This document shows, one piece after another, positions 16,473 through 25,188 of a DNA stretch of 64,000 nt. The notes under the pieces are model-generated. The model was not told the DNA's origin and ran no database searches. It worked only from the letters and a program-made list of their open reading frames with translations. How positions within the stretch are numbered: the stretch's first letter is position 1; every line of letters starts with the position of its first letter. The stretch is from Pseudoselenomonas ruminantium. GTDB taxonomy: Bacteria; Bacillota; Negativicutes; Selenomonadales; Selenomonadaceae. The translations under genes and the position numbers were made by a program. The stretch spans positions 1-64,000 of the forward strand of contig SVBX01000010.1 of assembly GCA_015058655.1 (NCBI GenBank). The letters run 5' to 3'.

Positions 16473-17393
16473 TCAGCGACCCAGCAGTTCGCGCTCGATG
16501 CGCTCGCGTGCTTCCGGGGCCTGCTTGTCCATCTTCTCCGGAAAGCCGAACATGGAAACGCAGGCAATGCTCTCGCCGCCCACCTTGGGAGCGTCAGCCT
16601 TGGACTGCTTGCCTGCAAAGTCCATTTCCCGCAGAGTCTCGAAGATACCATCAAAGTCCACATCCCCCTCGCCCATGGCCAGGTGCTGATGGATGGTAAT
16701 ATCTGCCCTGCCCCGCTGGTTCAGCGTAGGCGGATTGGCAATATAGCGGCAATCCAAAGTCTGGTTGAAGGTATCGGCAAAAAGCACATGAGTGAGCTCG
16801 TCTCCTGCATAGCGGAGCATGGAGCGCACATCACCCTTGCCCTGGTCATAGAAGAAACCATGGGGAGAGGAATACACATAGCCCAGGTTCCTGGAGCGGA
16901 AGGACTTCACCATGTCACAGGTCTCGTTGTTCAGCTCACAGAAGTCGTAGGGATGGGACTGAATCTCCACCCGCAGGCCCTCGCGCTCGATGATGGGCAG
17001 CAGCTCTTCCATGGAACGGAACCACATGCCATTGCAGATTTCCGGCTGGTTAGGGTCACCTGACAGCTCCGTATTGATGACGGGAACATTCATGTTCACT
17101 GCAATCTCAATGAGCTTCTTCCAGTTCTCCACCGCCATCTTCCGCTGCTCCTCGGTAGGGCCGGACCAGCGATAGACGCAGATAAAGGAAGAGATTTCCA
17201 CACCTGTTTCCTTCAGGGCCTTCCTGTACTCCTCCTCGCACTCCTTGGAGAACAGGGGATGCTTGTAAAAGGGGTTGATCCTGGGATGGGGAGACTGCTC
17301 AATATACTTGTAGCCCCAGTCTGCCACCTTGTGCACCATGTCCGTGATGCTCATCTGCTTGGCCAGCACATCCACATCAAATGCGATTTTCAT
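16473..17393 (-). CDS. Sugar phosphate isomerase/epimerase TIM barrel, copy A, 306 aa
   Basis: An AP_endonuc_2-type barrel, related to xylose isomerase, IolE and IolI. Metal-ligand segments visible are NTELSG, VEIQSHPYDF, HVLFADTFN and GEGDVDFDGIF. It probably isomerises or epimerises a keto-sugar or keto-cyclitol. Bases 16705-17393 show no mismatch to 48358-49046, while the last 77 codons have diverged (for example DFAGKQSKADAPK against DFVNKQSGSNAPK). ATG 17393 was chosen because GGAAGG sits eight bases upstream. Divergent from an AraC regulator 83 bases away. Confidence 0.8.
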   Translation of the reverse strand: MKIAFDVDVLAKQMSITDMVHKVADWGYKYIEQSPHPRINPFYKHPLFSKECEEEYRKALKETGVEISSFICVYRWSGPTEEQRKMAVENWKKLIEIAVNMNVPVINTELSGDPNQPEICNGMWFRSMEELLPIIEREGLRVEIQSHPYDFCELNNETCDMVKSFRSRNLGYVYSSPHGFFYDQGKGDVRSMLRYAGDELTHVLFADTFNQTLDCRYIANPPTLNQRGRADITIHQHLAMGEGDVDFDGIFETLREMDFAGKQSKADAPKVGGESIACVSMFGFPEKMDKQAPEARERIERELLGR

Positions 17394-17475
17394 TTCTTTC
17401 ACCTTCCCAAATATATTCCTGTTTTTCTGCGCTTCTGCTATGATAGTGTTATCTACTATCTGTCAGGAGGTTCCC

Positions 17476-18324
17476 ATGGCTTTCAGCAAAGAAAAATTCC
17501 CTGCCGTCTTCACAGGCGGCAATTCTCCCCACCTCATTTCTGTCTATGCCGCCACGGGCACTTATACGGAAATGCCCCGGGCTATGCACCGTCACGAGGA
17601 TGTACTGGAGCTTATCCTCATCCGCAAAGGTCAGGGAGTCCATATCATACAGGGCAAAAGCTACAACACCTCACCGGGAGATCTGCTTATCATCAACAGC
17701 GGTGCTGTCCATGACGAATCCAGTCGGGAAAACGAGGATCTTGCCATCTACAGCTGCGCCATCACAGGCCTTTGCCTGCCAGGACTTGCCGCTAACCATC
17801 TCACCACCTCGGACAGGTGTCCCCTATTGAAGACCGGCAGCCATTTCCCCCGCTTTGTCTCCCTCTTTCAGCTGATGTATGAAGTCACCACTGAAAACGG
17901 TACGCACGGCCCGGAGATAGCCAACAACCTGCTCCATGCCATTCTCCTGCTGATTCTGGAAAGGCTGGCACAGGAGGAAAAAGGCCTTGGTTCACAGGAA
18001 AACAACCTGCTGCGGGAGGTACGCACCTATCTGGACAGCCATTATATGGAGCCGCTTACCCTGGAGGAACTGGCGGAAAGCTTCCATGTGAATTCCTATC
18101 ATCTGGCCCATATCTTCAAGAAATTCTACGGCTATCCCCTGATCCAGTACATGACCCGCCGCCGCATCGGAGAAGCCCAGACCCTGCTGATAGATTCAGC
18201 AATGTCCATTACGGACATTGCCCTGTCAGTGGGCTACGGCAGTTCCAGCCATTTCAACCGGGCTTTTCAGAAGCTTACCGGCATGTCGCCCAGGAACTAC
18301 CGCAACCTCTATAGGCAGATTTAG
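17476..18324 (+). CDS. AraC-family regulator, 282 aa
   Basis: An N-terminal cupin sensing domain (MHRHEDVLELILI and GDLLIINSGAVHDESS, residues about 30-90) and a C-terminal double helix-turn-helix (LTLEELAESFHVNSYHLAHIFKKFYG and MSITDIALSVGYGSSSHFNRAFQK). It belongs to a set of four cupin-AraC paralogues in this window. ATG 17476 follows AGGAGG. Divergent from TIM-barrel copy A, its likely target; its stop overlaps the end of the converging oxidoreductase gene by 4 bases. Confidence 0.85.
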   Translation: MAFSKEKFPAVFTGGNSPHLISVYAATGTYTEMPRAMHRHEDVLELILIRKGQGVHIIQGKSYNTSPGDLLIINSGAVHDESSRENEDLAIYSCAITGLCLPGLAANHLTTSDRCPLLKTGSHFPRFVSLFQLMYEVTTENGTHGPEIANNLLHAILLLILERLAQEEKGLGSQENNLLREVRTYLDSHYMEPLTLEELAESFHVNSYHLAHIFKKFYGYPLIQYMTRRRIGEAQTLLIDSAMSITDIALSVGYGSSSHFNRAFQKLTGMSPRNYRNLYRQI

Positions 18325-19484
18325 TCGTAGTCAACCCAAGTGCAGCCCTGCCTGGCGGACTCCACGCACTTTTCCACCCATTTCACCCCCTGGGCACCGG
18401 CATGGACATCAGGGTACCAGAAGTCAATTTTCTCCCCCTTGCCAGCCTTCTCCATGGCAATGGCGAAGCGACGATAGAGGTTGGACCAGGCATCAAAGAG
18501 GCCTTCCGTGTGGCCGCCGCTGATACGGTCTTCTTCCCTGGCCTCGGGATAAAGATAGGCGCCGCCGCGCTCTAAAATGCGCACAGGTTCGCCCTCAACT
18601 TCGTAGGAAAGCTGATTGGGACGCTCATCGAACCACTCAATGGAAGCCTTTGAACCCACAATGCGGACTTTCTGGCCGTGAAGGGCACCGCAATTGATGG
18701 AGGAAGCCCAGCAGGTTGCCTGGGCGCCACCCTCAAGATTCATGATGACGAAGGCATTGTCCTCCAGCTGACGGGTGGGTATGAAAGACTTGGTGGTGCA
18801 CATGAGATTCTTGATCTTCATGCCGGGAATCATGGCCTCGGCCAGGAACAGCGGATGGGTGCCAACATCTCCCAATACGAAGGAGGGGCCGGCCTTCTTC
18901 GGATCCATGCGCCAACGGGCAGCGGCGTTGCTTTCCTCCACAGCGGTATTGTAAGCGCCAAAGGGGAACTGCATCATCACCAGGCGGATTTCGCCCAAAT
19001 CGCCATGCTTCACCATCTGGCGCCCCTGTTCAATGAGCTGATGGCCGGAATAACCGTAAGTCACGCCCACTACCAGATTCTTGCTGTCTGCCAGCTGCAC
19101 CAGTTCCTCAGCCTGGGCAGCGGTGAAGCAGAGAGGCTTTTCGCAGACAGCGTGGAAGCCGGCCTCCAGCACTGCCTTGCACACCTCGTAGTGAAGGCCA
19201 TTGGGCACGGCAATGGTCACAGCCTCGATCTTGTCCTCACCACGCTTAGCCTCCTCACGCAGCATGGTCTTGTAATCGGGATAGCAACGCTCGGGAGCTA
19301 CCCCCAGTTGCACGCCGAAATCTTTGCCCCGCTCAGGGTCGATATCAAAGGCACCGGCCACCAGTTCAAAGGAACGGTCACGAAGAGCTGCACTCCTGTG
19401 GATATAGCCGATCTGACTGCCACGGCCGCCCCCCACCATTGCCCAGCGAATAGGATGATCCAAAACTCTCTCACCGTTAATCAT
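18321..19484 (-). CDS. Gfo/Idh/MocA-family oxidoreductase, 387 aa
   Basis: NAD(P)-dependent dehydrogenase of the Gfo/Idh/MocA family. The Rossmann motif is WAMVGGGRGSQIG near residue 15, the catalytic Lys lies in CEKPLCF near 115, and GDVGTHPLFLAEAM carries the catalytic His. At 387 residues it is longer than the IolG copies and belongs to another subgroup; the substrate is unknown and may be a sugar, a cyclitol or their derivative. ATG 19484 has GGGAGAGA upstream. It is followed in the same direction by copy A across the AraC gene and preceded by another TIM barrel. Confidence 0.8.
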   Translation of the reverse strand: MINGERVLDHPIRWAMVGGGRGSQIGYIHRSAALRDRSFELVAGAFDIDPERGKDFGVQLGVAPERCYPDYKTMLREEAKRGEDKIEAVTIAVPNGLHYEVCKAVLEAGFHAVCEKPLCFTAAQAEELVQLADSKNLVVGVTYGYSGHQLIEQGRQMVKHGDLGEIRLVMMQFPFGAYNTAVEESNAAARWRMDPKKAGPSFVLGDVGTHPLFLAEAMIPGMKIKNLMCTTKSFIPTRQLEDNAFVIMNLEGGAQATCWASSINCGALHGQKVRIVGSKASIEWFDERPNQLSYEVEGEPVRILERGGAYLYPEAREEDRISGGHTEGLFDAWSNLYRRFAIAMEKAGKGEKIDFWYPDVHAGAQGVKWVEKCVESARQGCTWVDYD

Positions 19485-19587
19485 TTTCACTCTCTCCCTT
19501 TATCATATATATCTATTCCTGAATCCGCAGCATGTGCTGATTTCTCGCACCTTACATTCCCAGGCAGCTCCCTATAGAAGGAATCTC

Positions 19588-20514
19588 TCAATCAAAGCCC
19601 AGGCTGTGCAGGTAATCCACGCTGGCCTTTACATCCCGGAGGCTGGTATCGGAGTTGCGCGGGTCCCGCTCCTGCTCCACGGTGATGTAGCCTTCGTAGT
19701 GAATTTCCTCTGTCAGCAGCTTGTAAATGGCAGGGTAATCCAGCATGCCCGTGCCAATGGGACACATGGCTCCCTTGCCGCAGCCCTCGAAGAAGCGGAT
19801 ATGCTCTGAAAGCACCTCTTCATAGACCTTTTCGTCGATGTCCTTGAAGTGAATGTAGTCAAGGCGGTCAGCGTACTTCCGCAGCCATGCCACCGGCTCC
19901 ATGCCGGAATAGCGCAAATGCCCTGTATCCAGGCAAAGTCCTGCCACCGCAGCGGGTATGTCCTCCATGAGTTTGTCTATCTCATCGGCGAACTCTATAT
20001 AGCCGCCTGCATGAGGGTGAATCACCGCCCTGACCCCCCATTTGTCCGCAGCTTTGGCAATGCCTTTGATATGCTCCATCATTTGCTGCCAGCCAGCCTC
20101 ACTCAGACGGGGTGCCTTATCCGGATGGCCTGCGGCATAGTCCCGCTCGTCATGTCCCCAGTCCATTACCGTAAGATACGGTGTCTTGTACCGCTGGCCC
20201 GGTTCCCGGAGAAGTTCCGGCAGTTTGGTGATAAGGCTGCAAATGTCATCCACCTGCTTCAATATCTGGGGATAATTTTCCTCGGATAGCAGATCATCAA
20301 AAATGGTGCCTGCCACGATAGAAATGCCATTCCTCCTAAGCTCTGCGCTGACCACCTCAATGTCCAGTGGCAGGTAACCGTAAGGCCCCAGCTCAATAGC
20401 CTTGTAACCGGCCTGTCCCGCCTCGCAGAGCACCTTCTGCCAGGGTGGCAGATATGGATTCCTGACATCATCCACTCCCCAGCAGCAGGGAGCGCCTGTA
20501 ATATGAATAGCCAT
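19588..20514 (-). CDS. Sugar phosphate isomerase/epimerase (IolE-like TIM barrel), 308 aa
   Basis: A TIM-barrel enzyme of the IolE/xylose-isomerase-like superfamily. It opens with GAPCCWGVDD, has VIHPHAGGYIE, CLDTGHLRYSG, HFKDID and YITVEQERDPR, which supply the Glu/Asp/His metal ligands. A dehydratase or epimerase acting on keto-inositols is plausible but it is not the closest IolE (that is 36799-37686). Start ATG 20514, six bases after AGGAGG. It forms a likely two-gene unit with the oxidoreductase (103-base gap) and is divergent from an AraC gene. Confidence 0.75.
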   Translation of the reverse strand: MAIHITGAPCCWGVDDVRNPYLPPWQKVLCEAGQAGYKAIELGPYGYLPLDIEVVSAELRRNGISIVAGTIFDDLLSEENYPQILKQVDDICSLITKLPELLREPGQRYKTPYLTVMDWGHDERDYAAGHPDKAPRLSEAGWQQMMEHIKGIAKAADKWGVRAVIHPHAGGYIEFADEIDKLMEDIPAAVAGLCLDTGHLRYSGMEPVAWLRKYADRLDYIHFKDIDEKVYEEVLSEHIRFFEGCGKGAMCPIGTGMLDYPAIYKLLTEEIHYEGYITVEQERDPRNSDTSLRDVKASVDYLHSLGFD

Positions 20515-20753
20515 CATATCCCTCCTGTTCTTCCAGGCAGAGCCTCTTGGCCTGCCCTTCTCTCTTTCCTGCTTGCAATTACAGTATAAGAGAAAACACC
20601 TCCCAAAACTTCCAATATATTGTCCTGTTTCCTTCGATTTAATCGCATTACATACCCAAAAGTTGCCCAATATTGTGATTGTGCATTTTCCTGCCCTTGC
20701 CCCTTCTTTTTTCCCGCTTTTCCTGCTATCCTTGTAGTTGAGGAGGAACCTAT

Positions 20754-21599
20754 ATGCTGCAATATTTCATCAAAGGCTCCGCCGTGCCTCTTTTCCCCAG
20801 AGGACTGGAGCCCCACCTTGACTATATCTGCCATGTGGATGCCGAGGCTACCAAGATGCCCCGGAGCATGCATGAGCATGCCCACTTGACAGAAGCCGTC
20901 CTGGTCTACCAGGGAGCAGGCATTTTTATGATAGGCGGCCACCGTTACACCGCCAAAACCGGGGATTTCATCATCTACAACAGCCACACCGTGCACGATG
21001 AATTCGGTGGCAATGGCGAGGAACTGCACACTTACTGCCTGGGCCTGAGCAACCTGCATCTGCCGGGGCAGGAAGCAGGCCAGCTGGTTCCCGCTGGTGT
21101 CTGCCCCGTCATCAGCACAGGAGAAGATTACGAAAGCTATTTGCAGCTCTGCCGCCTGATAGAAGGCGAAATACAAACGGAAGAAGGAGCAGATGCCGCC
21201 AATCTCCTGGCCCGGGCTCTCTTCACCAAGCTGGCGCGGCGCATCCTGACCAAAGGAGTCAAAGAAGATCAACGGCAGGACAGCCTGGCCGCCCGCATGC
21301 GCCGCTACATCGACAGCCACTACCGGGAGGAGTTGCGCCTCTCGGACATTGCCCAGGCCATGCACGCCAATGCCTACTACCTCTCCCACATCTTCAAAGA
21401 GGAAAGCGGCTTCTCCCCCATGAAATACGCCACCCTGCGCCGCATCGGCGAAGCCCAGAACCTTCTCATCAACACAGACATGACCATCACCGCCATCGCC
21501 GCCCAGATCGGCTACAATAACTCCAACTACTTCCAGAACGCCTTCAGGAATGCCGTGGGCATTTCTCCGGGAGAGTATCGGAAGAAGTGGACAAAATAG
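20754..21599 (+). CDS. AraC-family regulator, 281 aa
   Basis: Cupin domain with MHEHAHLTEAVLV and GDFIIYNSHTVHDEF, then two helix-turn-helix motifs (LRLSDIAQAMHANAYYLSHIFKEESG and MTITAIAAQIGYNNSNYFQNAFRN). GAGGAGG precedes the ATG. It diverges from the TIM-barrel/oxidoreductase unit across a 239-base control region and probably activates that unit in response to a sugar or cyclitol. Confidence 0.85.
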   Translation: MLQYFIKGSAVPLFPRGLEPHLDYICHVDAEATKMPRSMHEHAHLTEAVLVYQGAGIFMIGGHRYTAKTGDFIIYNSHTVHDEFGGNGEELHTYCLGLSNLHLPGQEAGQLVPAGVCPVISTGEDYESYLQLCRLIEGEIQTEEGADAANLLARALFTKLARRILTKGVKEDQRQDSLAARMRRYIDSHYREELRLSDIAQAMHANAYYLSHIFKEESGFSPMKYATLRRIGEAQNLLINTDMTITAIAAQIGYNNSNYFQNAFRNAVGISPGEYRKKWTK

Positions 21600-21615
21600 T
21601 TTATTTCTATAGCAA

Positions 21616-21659
21616 AAATGAGTACCTTCAGCCACAGCTGGCTCAAGGTACTCATTTTC
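21616..21659. terminator. Bidirectional terminator
   Basis: AAAATGAGTACCTT (21616-21629) pairs perfectly with AAGGTACTCATTTT (21646-21659), between the converging AraC gene and the GPH transporter. Confidence 0.85.
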
Positions 21660-21673
21660 TTTAGCTGCTGATC

Positions 21674-23095
21674 TTACATTTCACCCTGCGCTTCACGCAT
21701 AACCAGTTCATTCATAATCTTGGGGTATTCTTTGTCCAGCTTATACATGAAAAGCACTGCCAAAAGTATTACCCAGATAATGATCATGCCATACATATAA
21801 AGACTCACGATCATGTCAATGGCAGACTGTGGCTGCACAGCATCGGCAGTTGTAGACGCCACATAACCTGACCAGGACATAAGCGCTGTGATGATGGCGC
21901 CGGTAATGCCTGTACCGACCTTGTAGCCGATAGAGCCACCCGAGAAAATCAGGCCTTCCTGGCGCACATGGAATTTCCACTGCCCATACTCCACCACATC
22001 TCCCAAAAAACCAAATATGACAGAATTCAGGGGTGCAAAGCCTATGCCACGAATCACGCAGCTGAAGACAACCCAGTTATAATCCATGGGATTCAGGCAA
22101 TATATCAAGTGACCTGCCAGGGCCAGCCCCACCCCCATCAACGACATATTGCGCTTGCCGAACTTTTTCAGCAGGGCAGGGCAAAAGATAATAGTCACTA
22201 AGATAGTGGTACAGACTTCCAGCAACAACAGGAAGCTGAAAAGCGAATCATCGAAGAAAATATATTTGCAATAATAGGGAAGAATCGTGCCAGTGACCAT
22301 CTGAATAATGCACTGCATCATCCATATGGTCATAGCCATCCAAAAATACTTGTTGAGCAACAGGCATTTCATAGCTTTGCCCACAGGGATCCTGGCAGCC
22401 TTCTTTCTGGCCTCTATCACTACCTTCTCCTTGCATTTGAAGAAGCAAAGCAGCAACAGCAAGAAAGCCAGCACTGACCAGATAGCCATCACCTTGATCC
22501 AGGCTTCCTGATTATCCCCCAGCATTTTTATCAGGGGCAGCGTAGCCGAGATAGAAATGATCTTGCCAATGGGCGAAAGAGCCATCCGGGTCACGGAAAG
22601 CATGTCACGCTCATGGGAAACCCTGGTCATCATGGCTGACAAGCTGCCGTAAGGAAGATTCAAAGCCGTGTAGCATATGGTATTGCAGAAATTGTAAGTG
22701 ATGAAAAGATACACGAACTTCATGAAATCCGAACCCTGAGGTACCGTGTAAATCAGAACGATGGATATACAGAAGGGAATACTTGACCAGAGTATCCAAG
22801 GCCTGGACTTGCCCCAGCGGGAATTAGTGCGTTCCACCAGGAACCCCATGATAAGGTCAGATACTCCGTCAAAACAGCGTGAAAGGAGCATTACCAAGCC
22901 CACGGTGGTAGGTTCCACCCCGGCATAGTCTGTATAAAAAAAGGTCAGGATAGTCATGGCGCCGGCTACTATATTCATAGCCGTATCGCCTACACCGTAA
23001 GAGATCCTTGTAAACCACGACAAACGCCCATCCCCGGGAGAATTCGAAGTTTCTGAGGCCGGCGGACTCATAGCCGCCGCATTTGCTTCGCTCAT
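21674..23095 (-). CDS. GPH-family sugar:cation symporter, 473 aa
   Basis: Twelve membrane segments of the glycoside-pentoside-hexuronide family. After a short soluble leader come ISYGVGDTAMN, FFYTDYAGVEP, MLLSRCFDGVSDLIMGFLVERT and WGKSRPWILW, all family hallmarks. It probably imports a sugar or cyclitol handled by the barrel and IolG genes immediately upstream. ATG 23095 with AGGAGG nine bases ahead was chosen over a longer frame to 23158. A paralogue lies at 30167-31546. Confidence 0.85.
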   Translation of the reverse strand: MSEANAAAMSPPASETSNSPGDGRLSWFTRISYGVGDTAMNIVAGAMTILTFFYTDYAGVEPTTVGLVMLLSRCFDGVSDLIMGFLVERTNSRWGKSRPWILWSSIPFCISIVLIYTVPQGSDFMKFVYLFITYNFCNTICYTALNLPYGSLSAMMTRVSHERDMLSVTRMALSPIGKIISISATLPLIKMLGDNQEAWIKVMAIWSVLAFLLLLLCFFKCKEKVVIEARKKAARIPVGKAMKCLLLNKYFWMAMTIWMMQCIIQMVTGTILPYYCKYIFFDDSLFSFLLLLEVCTTILVTIIFCPALLKKFGKRNMSLMGVGLALAGHLIYCLNPMDYNWVVFSCVIRGIGFAPLNSVIFGFLGDVVEYGQWKFHVRQEGLIFSGGSIGYKVGTGITGAIITALMSWSGYVASTTADAVQPQSAIDMIVSLYMYGMIIIWVILLAVLFMYKLDKEYPKIMNELVMREAQGEM

Positions 23096-23154
23096 ATCGC
23101 AATTCCTCCTAATCGGAGAGGGAACAGGCCTCTGTCCCCCTCCTTTCTGCAGAA

Positions 23155-23934
23155 TCAATCCTCCATGATAGCCTTGACAGCAGTTTTGGTATCCTCAGCT
23201 GGGAAAAGCTCATAGCCCACCCGATATTTATAGCCCAATCTCTTCAGAGTCTCATAGACTCCGTGATAGCAAATCTCTCCAGTTCCTGGCTCATGACGGC
23301 CCGGGCAGTCTGCCACATGGATGTGGCCGATCTGGTCAATGTATTTTTCCAGGTTCCAGCAAAGCGCCCCCTCATTATATTGCATATGATAGGCATCAAA
23401 GAGCACCATCAACAGGGGAGAGCCTATAAGCCTGGTGATCTCGGCTGCCATCTGCGTGGTCTGCAGGAAATTCCCCACATGATCTACTTTTATATTCAGA
23501 GCCTCCAGATTCATGCGAATACCGTATTCTTCTGCAATCTTTACAGCAGCTGTGAGCGTATCATACATAGAGCAGAGTTTTACCGTGTCCGAAAGCTCGT
23601 CATAATGATTGACCACCACGCCTCCTTCTCCCAGGGCATTGGAATGGATAGTCACTGTATCAGCCCCCACTTTTCGGGCAGCCTCCAGGGAATCTTTCAA
23701 AGCCTTGAGATAAGGCTGCTTATGAGCAGGGTCAACCAGGGAAAAATCGTTATCCCCGTTGAAACCGCTGATTTTGATTCCCGCCGTCTCAGCAGCCATT
23801 TTAACCTTGTCCAGATCCCTGATGCGCCAATCCCAGAACTCCACCGACTCAAAGCCATCCTTCCTGGCAGCCAGGAACCTCTCTTCAAAAGGAAGCTCAG
23901 TATACAAAGTGTCTATGCAGGCACAGCGTTTCAT
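23155..23934 (-). CDS. Hydroxypyruvate-isomerase-like TIM barrel, 259 aa
   Basis: The length and motifs (GFESVEFWDWRIRDLDKVK, VTIHSNALGEGG, MNLEALN, LFDAYHMQYNEG, HIHVADCPGRHEPGTGEI, VGYELFP) match the Hyi/OtnI group of the TIM-barrel superfamily, with Glu/Asp/His/Glu metal ligands present. In this operon (IolG, barrel, GPH symporter) it more likely acts on a keto-cyclitol or sugar than on hydroxypyruvate. The gap to IolG is 30 bases and to the symporter about 60. Confidence 0.75.
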   Translation of the reverse strand: MKRCACIDTLYTELPFEERFLAARKDGFESVEFWDWRIRDLDKVKMAAETAGIKISGFNGDNDFSLVDPAHKQPYLKALKDSLEAARKVGADTVTIHSNALGEGGVVVNHYDELSDTVKLCSMYDTLTAAVKIAEEYGIRMNLEALNIKVDHVGNFLQTTQMAAEITRLIGSPLLMVLFDAYHMQYNEGALCWNLEKYIDQIGHIHVADCPGRHEPGTGEICYHGVYETLKRLGYKYRVGYELFPAEDTKTAVKAIMED

Positions 23935-23964
23935 GAAACAACAACCTCTCTTTCCCTTGGCAAA

Positions 23965-24972
23965 TCAGGCAATTTCAGAAATCTTCACAGGACGCCCTTC
24001 CTTCAAGGACTTGGTTGCTGCTGCAGCCATCTCCACAGGATAAAGCCCATCCTCCCCTGTCACAGGCGTTTCCCGGTCATTCTTCACAGCCTCTGCAAAA
24101 GCTGTCATTTCATTTACGAAAGCCTGTTCGTAGCGGTCCCACATAACCTGGAAAGCCGTGCCGCCTACCGTGCCGTTACCATTGGCAAAAGTAGCAGTAT
24201 TGGGAATATCATTGCCATTCATGGCCACGCCTTCAGAACCAAATACCTCCACTCTCTGATCATAGCCATAGACTGCCTTGCGGCTGTTATCTATGGTGGC
24301 AATGGTACCGGATTTGAACTTCAGCGTAACCACGGCGGTATCCACATCGCCTGCTTCGCCGATGGCAGGATCTACCAGCACGGAACCCTGGGCAAACACT
24401 TCCTCCACCTCATCCCCTGCCAGGAAACGAGCCATATCAAAATCATGGATCATCATATCGTAGAAAATACCACCGGAAACTTTCACGTAGTCAATGGAAG
24501 GCGGCTCAGGATCACGAGAGCTGATGCGAATGAGATGAGGCTTGCCCACCCTTCCGTCCTGCACCATGTCATATACTGCCCTGTGATTGTGGTCAAAACG
24601 ACGGCAGAAACCAATCTGCAGCTTGACCCCCGCCTTCCTGGCCGTATCGATTGCCTCATGCACTCTCTTCAAATCATAGTCGATGGGCTTTTCACAGAAA
24701 ATATGCTTGCCGGCCTTAGCGCCTTCGATGATGAACTGCGCATGAGTATTGGTAGAAGAAGCAATCACGATAGCCTCAATTTCTGGATCCGCGAAGATAT
24801 CCTGCGGTTCCTTGGTGACCCTCTCCACACCGAACTTCCTGGCATAAGCCTCCGTTGCTTCATTGGCAAAGGGATCTGCCACTGTCTTGATTTCCATATC
24901 CGGCACAAAGAGGGAAATATTGCGAATGTGTACCTTGCCGATGCGGCCTGCGCCAATAATACCGATTTTCAT
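23965..24972 (-). CDS. iolG: Inositol 2-dehydrogenase (Gfo/Idh/MocA), 335 aa
   Basis: Close paralogue of 14397-15422: GIIGAGRIGKVHIRN, EKPIDYDL, SSRDPEPPSIDYVKVSGG and GGIFYDMMIHDFDMAR with the catalytic Asp/His. It oxidises an inositol to its keto form with NAD(P). ATG 24972 is preceded by AAGGAG; an ATG-like start at 24990 lies too close to that site. It is first gene of a unit with the Hyi-like barrel and GPH symporter, probably regulated by the adjacent three-component system. Confidence 0.85.
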   Translation of the reverse strand: MKIGIIGAGRIGKVHIRNISLFVPDMEIKTVADPFANEATEAYARKFGVERVTKEPQDIFADPEIEAIVIASSTNTHAQFIIEGAKAGKHIFCEKPIDYDLKRVHEAIDTARKAGVKLQIGFCRRFDHNHRAVYDMVQDGRVGKPHLIRISSRDPEPPSIDYVKVSGGIFYDMMIHDFDMARFLAGDEVEEVFAQGSVLVDPAIGEAGDVDTAVVTLKFKSGTIATIDNSRKAVYGYDQRVEVFGSEGVAMNGNDIPNTATFANGNGTVGGTAFQVMWDRYEQAFVNEMTAFAEAVKNDRETPVTGEDGLYPVEMAAAATKSLKEGRPVKISEIA

Positions 24973-25133
24973 ACTAAACAACTCCTTCAACAGCTACATG
25001 CAGATGAGCTCCATCTGTTTTCCTTACAATCATTATTATACCCACTCATTTGCATCATATTGTTTCCTGTTTTTTGGATAAAATGACCATTTGTTGATAC
25101 AAAAAGCATCAATACATGCTCAATCATAAAAAA

Positions 25134-25178
25134 AAAGCAACCCTGGCAGGAATAAGCTGCCAAAGTTGCTTTATTTTT
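25134..25178 (-). terminator. Terminator after the three-component operon
   Basis: AAAGCAAC-cc-TGGCAG pairs with CTGCCA-aa-GTTGCTTT, with the minus-strand T-run behind it. It sits just past the stop of the response regulator. Confidence 0.75.
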
Positions 25179-25188
25179 GTCTGAGTTG

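Noticed and set aside
23263..25086. A 607-residue plus-strand frame opposite the Hyi-like and iolG genes
   Set aside because: Low-complexity mirror of two recognised genes.
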